Part shown: piece after piece, positions 58,700-64,000 of the stretch
Position numbering within the stretch: the first letter of the stretch is position 1
How the letters are laid out: each line of letters starts with the position of its first letter
NCBI GenBank assembly: GCA_023461435.1
Contig: JAEYLC010000044.1
Location: 124,001-188,000, forward strand
DNA from: Bacillota bacterium
Lineage (GTDB): Bacteria; Bacillota; Clostridia; Christensenellales; SZUA-584
Length of the DNA stretch: 64,000 bases
Direction of reading: 5' to 3'
The notes under the pieces: generated by a model
Databases searched by the model: none
Seen by the model: only the letters and a program-made list of their open reading frames with translations
Told to the model about the DNA's origin: nothing
Made by a program: the position numbers and the translations under genes

Positions 58700-58969
58700 G
58701 TGGATCAAGCGGAGATTATCACCGTTATGCAGGACGGCGTGATGACGATCATTACGGTTTCCGCGCCGATACTGATCGTGGCGATGGTGGTGGGCGTTAT
58801 CATTTCGATATTTCAGGCAACGACGCAGATCAACGAGCAGACGCTTGCCTTTGTGCCCAAAATCGTGGCCATTTTGATCGTGATGCTCATTTTCGGAGGC
58901 ATGATGCTGACCAATCTGACGGATTTCACCCACCGTATGTACGGCTATGTGGATACGATGCTGAAATAG
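58700..58969 (+). CDS. fliQ: Flagellar export gate protein FliQ
   Basis: An 89-residue protein with two membrane helices, typical of FliQ: IVAMVVGVIISIFQATTQIN, EQTLAFVPKIVAIL. The start is GTG 58700, 9 bases after GGGAGG (58685-58690). An out-of-frame ATG at 58693 opens a spurious 225-residue frame that overlaps fliQ and fliR. Confidence 0.93.
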   Translation: MDQAEIITVMQDGVMTIITVSAPILIVAMVVGVIISIFQATTQINEQTLAFVPKIVAILIVMLIFGGMMLTNLTDFTHRMYGYVDTMLK

Positions 58970-58978
58970 AAGGCACAG

Positions 58979-59764
58979 ATGGAACAGGTACTCGGCTCGG
59001 TGACGGCCAACATCGATTATTTTGTACTGATATTGATCAGGGTGAGCTCGCTGCTGATGGCCTCGCCCATTTTCGGCAGAAAGGCGCTGCCCAATATCGT
59101 GAAGATCGCTTTTTGCATCACGATCACCTACGCCGTTTTTGCGGCCAGCCCGGCGGCTGCGCCGGTCGCTTACAGCGGGGTGGTCGAGTTTGGGCTGATG
59201 TGTGTCAAGGAGCTGCTCTTCGGGCTGGTGCTCGGGTATGTGACCACGCTGTTCTTCTCGGCGGTGCAGACGGCCGGGCAGATTATGGACATGCAGATGG
59301 GCTTTGGTATGGTGAACGTGTTCGATGTGAACTCGAACATCAGCGTGCCGGTGAGCGGCAACCTTTTTAACATCATACTGCTGGTATCGTTCTTCGGCGT
59401 CAATGGCCATTTGCATCTGATCAGGATACTGGTTGCCAGCTTCGGCCATATACCGGTGGGACAGGTGGCGCTGAATCCTCTTGTGGGGCTGACTGCGGTC
59501 GAGGTGTTCGCGCTCTCGTTTGTTCTCGCGATCAGTGTGGCGCTGCCGCTTATCGCGTCGGGGCTGCTCGGCGAGGTGGCGCTTGGGTTCATTGTGCGGG
59601 CCATCCCGCAGATGAACATATTTGTGGTGGGTATACCGCTGAAAATCGTGCTGGGGCTGATGATGCTGCTCATAATACTGCCGGTGTTCGTGTCTTTTTC
59701 CGATGTGCTGTTTGAGCGCATGTTCGCGTCCATCGATCAGATGATCGCGGGGCTTGCGCCATGA
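58979..59764 (+). CDS. fliR: Flagellar export gate protein FliR
   Basis: A 261-residue membrane protein with six or more helices, matching FliR: FVLILIRVSSLLMASPIFG, FSAVQTAGQIMDMQMGFGMV, AIPQMNIFVVGIPLKI. It completes the FliP-FliQ-FliR gate. AGAAGG is 5 bases before the ATG. The stop overlaps flhB by 4 bases. Confidence 0.94.
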   Translation: MEQVLGSVTANIDYFVLILIRVSSLLMASPIFGRKALPNIVKIAFCITITYAVFAASPAAAPVAYSGVVEFGLMCVKELLFGLVLGYVTTLFFSAVQTAGQIMDMQMGFGMVNVFDVNSNISVPVSGNLFNIILLVSFFGVNGHLHLIRILVASFGHIPVGQVALNPLVGLTAVEVFALSFVLAISVALPLIASGLLGEVALGFIVRAIPQMNIFVVGIPLKIVLGLMMLLIILPVFVSFSDVLFERMFASIDQMIAGLAP

Positions 59765-60834
59765 GCGCGCAGTCAGCCGGGGAAAAGACAGAAAAAGCCA
59801 CTCCGAAGCGAAAGCGGGAAGCGAGGGAGAAGGGGCAGATATTTAAAAGCGTCGAGGTCAACACGGCCTTGACGCTGCTCGTGATGTTCGGAGTGCTGGC
59901 CATTTTCGGGCAAACGATCGTTGAAAACATAAAAGATCTGCTGCGGTATTTTTTCACCATGGATGCGCCCGACAAATTTGATGTGGCGGCGATTACGAAA
60001 ATGTTCGGCGATGCTGTTTGGATGTTTATCGGCATTATGGCGCCGATACTGATCGCGGCGTTTGCGGCAGGGCTGGTGACCAACGTGGTTCAGTCGGGGT
60101 TTATATTTTCCACCAAGGCGCTGTCACCCAAATTCGACCGCATCAATCCGCTCTCGGGTCTCAAGCGCATTTTCTCTACAAGAACGCTGCTCGATCTTGT
60201 CAAGGCGATCATCAAGATCGCGATACTCGGGATGGTCGCGTACAACGAGTATCAGGCGCACATGGAAGACTTCAAAGGTTTGATGGGACAGGATATCGCG
60301 GTGGCCGTGGCGGATTTTGTGGATATCATCATCTCGGTCGCGTTCAACCTCGCAATCGCGTTTGCGATATTTGCGCCGTTTGATTATATGTATCAGCGGT
60401 GGAAATACAACAAAGATTTGATGATGACGAAGCAGGAGATCAAAGACGAATATAAGCTGACCGAAGGCAATCCGCAGATTAAAGGCAGAATCGCGCAGAA
60501 GCAGCGGCAGATGAGCCGCATGCGCATGGTGCAGGCCGTGAAGGACGCGGACGTGGTGATCACGAACCCGACGCATTATGCGGTTGCGCTCGAATACAAA
60601 GAAGGAAAGAACACCGCGCCGGTGGTCGTTGCCAAGGGTAAGGACTATCTCGCGCAGAGAATAAAGGAAAGAGCAAAGGAAGAGAACGTGGAGATCGTGG
60701 AAAATAAACCGCTGGCTCAGGCGCTGTACTTCTTTTGCGAGGTGGGGGACGAGGTTCCCGAGGACATGTATAAGGCTGTGGCGGAAGTGCTGGCATACGT
60801 GTTCCGAATGAAGAAAAAGGGAGGACGAGCGTGA
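59761..60834 (+). CDS. flhB: Flagellar export switch protein FlhB
   Basis: A 357-residue protein. N-terminal basic motif GEKTEKATPKRKREAREKGQ, four membrane helices, then a cytoplasmic domain with the autocleavage site NPTH (VVITNPTHYAVALEY). The tail VAKGKDYLAQRIKERAKEENV leads to PEDMYKAVAEVLAYVF. All key residues are present. It sets export specificity with FliK. The start overlaps fliR. Confidence 0.95.
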   Translation: MSAQSAGEKTEKATPKRKREAREKGQIFKSVEVNTALTLLVMFGVLAIFGQTIVENIKDLLRYFFTMDAPDKFDVAAITKMFGDAVWMFIGIMAPILIAAFAAGLVTNVVQSGFIFSTKALSPKFDRINPLSGLKRIFSTRTLLDLVKAIIKIAILGMVAYNEYQAHMEDFKGLMGQDIAVAVADFVDIIISVAFNLAIAFAIFAPFDYMYQRWKYNKDLMMTKQEIKDEYKLTEGNPQIKGRIAQKQRQMSRMRMVQAVKDADVVITNPTHYAVALEYKEGKNTAPVVVAKGKDYLAQRIKERAKEENVEIVENKPLAQALYFFCEVGDEVPEDMYKAVAEVLAYVFRMKKKGGRA

Positions 60835-62873
60835 AGATCACAGATATTCTCGTGGCTGTACTGGTATTGGCCATCATATTGCTGATCATCATTCCGTTGC
60901 CGCCGGGCGTTATGGACTTACTGCTGATCACAAACATCACAATTTCGCTGATGATTCTGCTGATCACATTGTATACTAAGCGCACGCTCGATTTTTCCAC
61001 ATATCCCACCATGCTGCTCATCGTCACGCTGTTCCGATTGTCGCTCAACATTTCGTCCACGAGGCTGATTCTCGGGAACGGCGGCGACGCGGGCAACGTG
61101 ATCAAAGCGTTCGGCACGTTTGTGGTGGGCGGCAATCTCGTTGTCGGGTTTGTCGTTTTTCTTATCATCGTCATCGTGCAGTTTGTGGTTATCACCAAAG
61201 GCGCCGAGCGTGTCTCGGAAGTGGCCGCAAGGTTCACGCTCGATGCGATGCCGGGCAAGCAGATGGCTATCGATGCGGATTTGAGCTCAGGCATCATCAA
61301 TGAAGACCAGGCGCGCGAGCGGCGCGGTGATATTCAGCGCGAAGCGGATTTTTACGGCGCGATGGACGGCGCGTCCAAGTTTGTGAAGGGTGACGCCATC
61401 GTGGGCATCATCATCACGATCATCAACGTGGTGGGCGGCATACTCGTCGGCGTGCTCGGCGTGGGCGGCAAAACGATGGATTTCGACCAGGTGATTCAGG
61501 TCTATACGCTGGCCACCGTGGGCGACGGCCTTTGCAGCCAGATACCCGCGCTGCTTGTTTCAACCGCGACGGGCATCATCGTGACGCGCGCGGCCACCAA
61601 GACAAGCTTCGGACAGGATTTATCAAAGCAGCTTTTCAGCCAGCCGTATGTGTTTTACATACTCGGCGCCATGCTGCTGTTCATCTCCTTTATACCGGGT
61701 CTGCCGAAGATTCCGCTGTTTCTTCTGGCTGCGGCGCTGCCGATTATCGGCTACATCAGAAACCGCAACGAGAAGAGGAAGCAGGAGGCGGAGCTGCAGT
61801 CGGAGGCGGAAATCAGCGCGTCCGAGAAGCGCAAGCCCGAGAACGTCACGGCACTGCTGCATGTGGATCTCATTGAGATGGAATTCGGGTACGGGCTCAT
61901 TTCGCTCGTGGATGCGTCGCAGGGCGGCGACCTGCTCGACCGCGTCGTGATGATCCGGCGGCAATGCGCGCTCGATCTTGGCATCATCGTGCCCATCGTG
62001 CGGCTGCGGGATAACATTCAGCTCGGGACCAAGGAATATGTGATCAAGATCAAAGGGCTTGAGGTGGCGCACGGTGAAGTCATGCTGGGGCGGTATCTCG
62101 CGCTCAAGCCGGAGGAAGTGGACGAGCCCATCGACGGCATTGAAACCGTGGAGCCGACGTTTGGCCTGCCCGCGCTCTGGATCGCCGAAAAGGACCGCGA
62201 AAAGGCCGAGATCAAAGGATATACGACGATCGATGTGCCCTCCGTGATCTCCACACATCTGATGGAGATCATCAAGCGGCACGCGGATGAGCTGCTCGGA
62301 CGCCAGCAGGTCCAGACGATTATCGACAATCTGAAAAAGACGCAGCCCGCGCTCGTGGAAGAAGTGGTGCCGAAAATGTTCTCAGTCGGCGAGGTGCAAA
62401 AGGTGCTCGCCAATCTGCTGCGTGAAAATGTGTCGATTCGTGACATCGCTTCCATATTGGAAATATTGGGCGATTATGGTACGATAACAAGAGACACAGA
62501 TGTGTTAACTGAATATGTGCGCCAGAAATTAAAGCGCGCGATTACGAGAAACTTCATTCCGGACGGCAGAGCCCGCGTGATCACGCTGAATCCTGACACC
62601 GAGAAGGCTATATCGGGCAGCCTCAGGCAGTCGGACAAGGGGGTCAACACGGCGATGGAGCCCTCTCAGATTCAGCTGCTGCTGGCCAGCTTAAAGAAGG
62701 GGGTCGACCATTTCTTGAGCCTCGGAATCGCGCCTATAATGATCACGTCGCCGCAGATACGCAGGCACTTAAAGAATTTATCGGCGCAGGTCTATCCTGA
62801 GCTGGTGGTGCTCTCATATAACGAAATCGAGTCAAACGTAGAAATTTTTTCGGACTGGACGGTGAGTATATAG
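60831..62873 (+). CDS. flhA: Flagellar export channel protein FlhA
   Basis: A 680-residue protein with eight N-terminal membrane helices and a large cytoplasmic domain that docks export chaperones. Family signatures: LPPGVMDLLLITNITISLMI (N-terminal, in part), STYPTMLLIVTLFRLSLNIS, the FHIPEP region DAMPGKQMAIDADLSSG with ARERRGDIQREADFYGAMDG, and C-terminal DVPSVISTHLMEII. It starts with GTG overlapping flhB as GTGA; GGGAGG is 5-10 bases before it. Confidence 0.95.
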   Translation: MKITDILVAVLVLAIILLIIIPLPPGVMDLLLITNITISLMILLITLYTKRTLDFSTYPTMLLIVTLFRLSLNISSTRLILGNGGDAGNVIKAFGTFVVGGNLVVGFVVFLIIVIVQFVVITKGAERVSEVAARFTLDAMPGKQMAIDADLSSGIINEDQARERRGDIQREADFYGAMDGASKFVKGDAIVGIIITIINVVGGILVGVLGVGGKTMDFDQVIQVYTLATVGDGLCSQIPALLVSTATGIIVTRAATKTSFGQDLSKQLFSQPYVFYILGAMLLFISFIPGLPKIPLFLLAAALPIIGYIRNRNEKRKQEAELQSEAEISASEKRKPENVTALLHVDLIEMEFGYGLISLVDASQGGDLLDRVVMIRRQCALDLGIIVPIVRLRDNIQLGTKEYVIKIKGLEVAHGEVMLGRYLALKPEEVDEPIDGIETVEPTFGLPALWIAEKDREKAEIKGYTTIDVPSVISTHLMEIIKRHADELLGRQQVQTIIDNLKKTQPALVEEVVPKMFSVGEVQKVLANLLRENVSIRDIASILEILGDYGTITRDTDVLTEYVRQKLKRAITRNFIPDGRARVITLNPDTEKAISGSLRQSDKGVNTAMEPSQIQLLLASLKKGVDHFLSLGIAPIMITSPQIRRHLKNLSAQVYPELVVLSYNEIESNVEIFSDWTVSI

Positions 62874-64000
62874 GTGTTTGTAAAAAGATTTACCGCGCGA
62901 GACATGCAGGATGCGATGAAGAAAATAAAAAAAGAGTTCGGCCCCGACGCGGTGATTCTCGACAGCAAGGTGGTGCGCGGAAAAGGGATCGCGGGGCTTT
63001 TTAAAAAGGGCCTCGAGGTGGTGGCCGCCTATGAGCCCAAGAAAAGCTTTGAACCGAACCCGACGAAATACCAGCCGGAGGCTGCGCCCGCACCCGAAGC
63101 GCCTGTGGAAACCGATGCCGCTCCGGCTCCCGAAGCCGATAGCAAGATCGCGCCGCTTGCGGCCCAGATCGAGTCGCTCAAAGGGTTGGTGACGGATATA
63201 TCCAACCGTATCCGTACGGTTTCTAAAGAAGACAATACCCCGCTGCCCGCAGAGGTGCTGGGGCTTTATAACGAATTGGTGGATCGGGACGTGAGCGACG
63301 GTATCGCAAAGGAAATCGCGATGCTGACCCACAGCGTATCCCAAAAGCAGCTGGTGGAAATGAAAGCGGTGGCGCAGCAGCTTGTGATCGACAGACTCGG
63401 AGAGCCCATGCCGATCAAGCTGAAAAAATATGCGCAGACCGTGCTGCTCTTTGCGGGCCCCACGGGAGCCGGCAAAACGACAACGCTTGTGAAGCTTGCG
63501 GGCCGGCTCGCGCTCGATCAGAACATGAGCATCGGCCTTGTGAATATGGATACGTACCGCGTCGGCGCGATGGAGCATATGCGCATTTATGCGGAGATCA
63601 TGGATATACCGATGAGAACAGCGTACAATGTCGGCGATTTAAAGGACGCGGTGGAGGAGATGGCGGACCGGGATGTGATACTCATCGACACCGCGGGGCG
63701 CAGCGTCACAGACCCTTCTTACCGCAAGGAGCTCGAAGAGTATATCGCCGCCGCCCACGTGGACGAGGTGTATCTTGTGATCAGCGTCGTCACCGGCTGC
63801 AAGGTCTGCCGGGAGATCATCAACCACTATTCGTTCATACCCAATTACAAGCTGATCGTCACGAAGCTTGATGAAGTGGGCGTGTGGGGCAACATTTTAA
63901 ACATTGCGGATTACGCGAAAAAGCCGCTGTCATATATGACGATGGGACAGAACGTCCCGGATGACATCAGCCAGGTGGATCCCGCGATGCTGGCGGAAAA
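62874..64000 (+). CDS. flhF: Flagellar biosynthesis GTPase FlhF, C-terminus beyond window
   Basis: At least 375 residues are visible; the gene runs off the right edge. It begins with GTG (FVKRFTARDMQDAMKKI) right after the flhA stop. A Pro/Ala-rich linker (about 65-85) is followed by the SRP-type GTPase domain: GPTGAGKTTTLVKLAG (P-loop, about residue 195), NMDTYRVGAMEHM, ILIDTAGRSV (G3) and IVTKLDEVG (G4). FlhF places flagella and works with FlhG. The partner flhG should follow outside the window. Confidence 0.92.
   Translation, partial: MFVKRFTARDMQDAMKKIKKEFGPDAVILDSKVVRGKGIAGLFKKGLEVVAAYEPKKSFEPNPTKYQPEAAPAPEAPVETDAAPAPEADSKIAPLAAQIESLKGLVTDISNRIRTVSKEDNTPLPAEVLGLYNELVDRDVSDGIAKEIAMLTHSVSQKQLVEMKAVAQQLVIDRLGEPMPIKLKKYAQTVLLFAGPTGAGKTTTLVKLAGRLALDQNMSIGLVNMDTYRVGAMEHMRIYAEIMDIPMRTAYNVGDLKDAVEEMADRDVILIDTAGRSVTDPSYRKELEEYIAAAHVDEVYLVISVVTGCKVCREIINHYSFIPNYKLIVTKLDEVGVWGNILNIADYAKKPLSYMTMGQNVPDDISQVDPAMLAE

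Noticed and set aside
58693..59370. A 225-codon frame starting at the first ATG after a good ribosome site, overlapping fliQ and fliR
   Set aside because: The product is compositionally unnatural; GTG at 58700 gives intact FliQ with the same ribosome site.
1..64000. CRISPR arrays, rRNA, tRNA, transposases or integrases
   Set aside because: Looked for regularly spaced repeats, cloverleaf sequences and transposase motifs; none seen. A tRNAscan or ISfinder run would settle this.

Overview
The window looks like chromosome of a flagellated, spore-forming member of the Clostridia (Bacillota). The pointers are SpoVT, a DnaD/DnaC-type replication pair, AddAB, CheC/CheD chemotaxis, a split ferredoxin-linked glutamate synthase and strong AGGAGG ribosome binding sites. 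Genus cannot be told from the sequence alone. Most of the DNA is moderately GC-rich. Two patches are clearly AT-rich and look acquired: a TIR gene at about 14.6-15.9 kb and a three-gene cassette at about 30.6-34.3 kb. No rRNA, tRNA, insertion sequence or CRISPR array was seen.

Layout. 0-2.9 kb (minus): start of oligoendopeptidase F, DnaC-like helicase loader, and a DnaD protein with four repeat domains. 3.2-8.8 kb (plus): calcium-type P-ATPase, PHP phosphatase, KtrB/KtrA potassium uptake. 9.3-14.6 kb (plus): a promoter, a structured leader and a five-gene split glutamate synthase operon. 14.6-16.5 kb (minus): TIR protein and YqeY. 16.7-17.0 kb (minus): a cyclic-di-GMP-I riboswitch with its own promoter and a terminator but no ORF. 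17.1-20 kb (minus): five tandem paralogues of a small two-helix zinc-ribbon membrane protein, then a J-domain/degenerate-GGDEF protein. 20-23.2 kb (minus): aconitase and two half-size CHR transporters. 23.3-28.6 kb: SpoVT, peroxiredoxin, TspO, DUF4163/DUF3298 protein, M29 aminopeptidase and a GT2 glycosyltransferase. 28.8-30.6 kb: TPR-like protein. 30.6-34.3 kb: AT-rich cassette. 34.3-41.9 kb: small conserved protein, palindromic repeats, AddB, AddA, YbjQ. 41.9-46.6 kb (minus): HD-GYP, CheA, CheY, CheD, CheC. 46.8-64 kb (plus): a flagellar/chemotaxis block from FliK to FlhF that continues past the window.

How the parts work together. The right third supplies the flagellar export gate (FliO, P, Q, R, FlhB, FlhA, FlhF), proximal rod (FlgB, FlgC, FliE), filament cap and chaperones (FliD, FliS, FliT-like), two wall-cutting enzymes and a nearly full chemotaxis set (CheA, W, Y, B, R, C, D). 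The fliF-to-fliN block normally found between fliE and fliO is absent here. Cyclic-di-GMP signalling appears three times: the riboswitch, the HD-GYP phosphodiesterase beside cheA, and the degenerate GGDEF protein.

The best candidates for something undescribed are the tandem zinc-ribbon membrane array with its J-domain/GGDEF neighbour near the orphan riboswitch, and the AT-rich cassette that pairs a soluble protein with a three-helix membrane protein beside a nucleoid-associated (NA37-like) gene.
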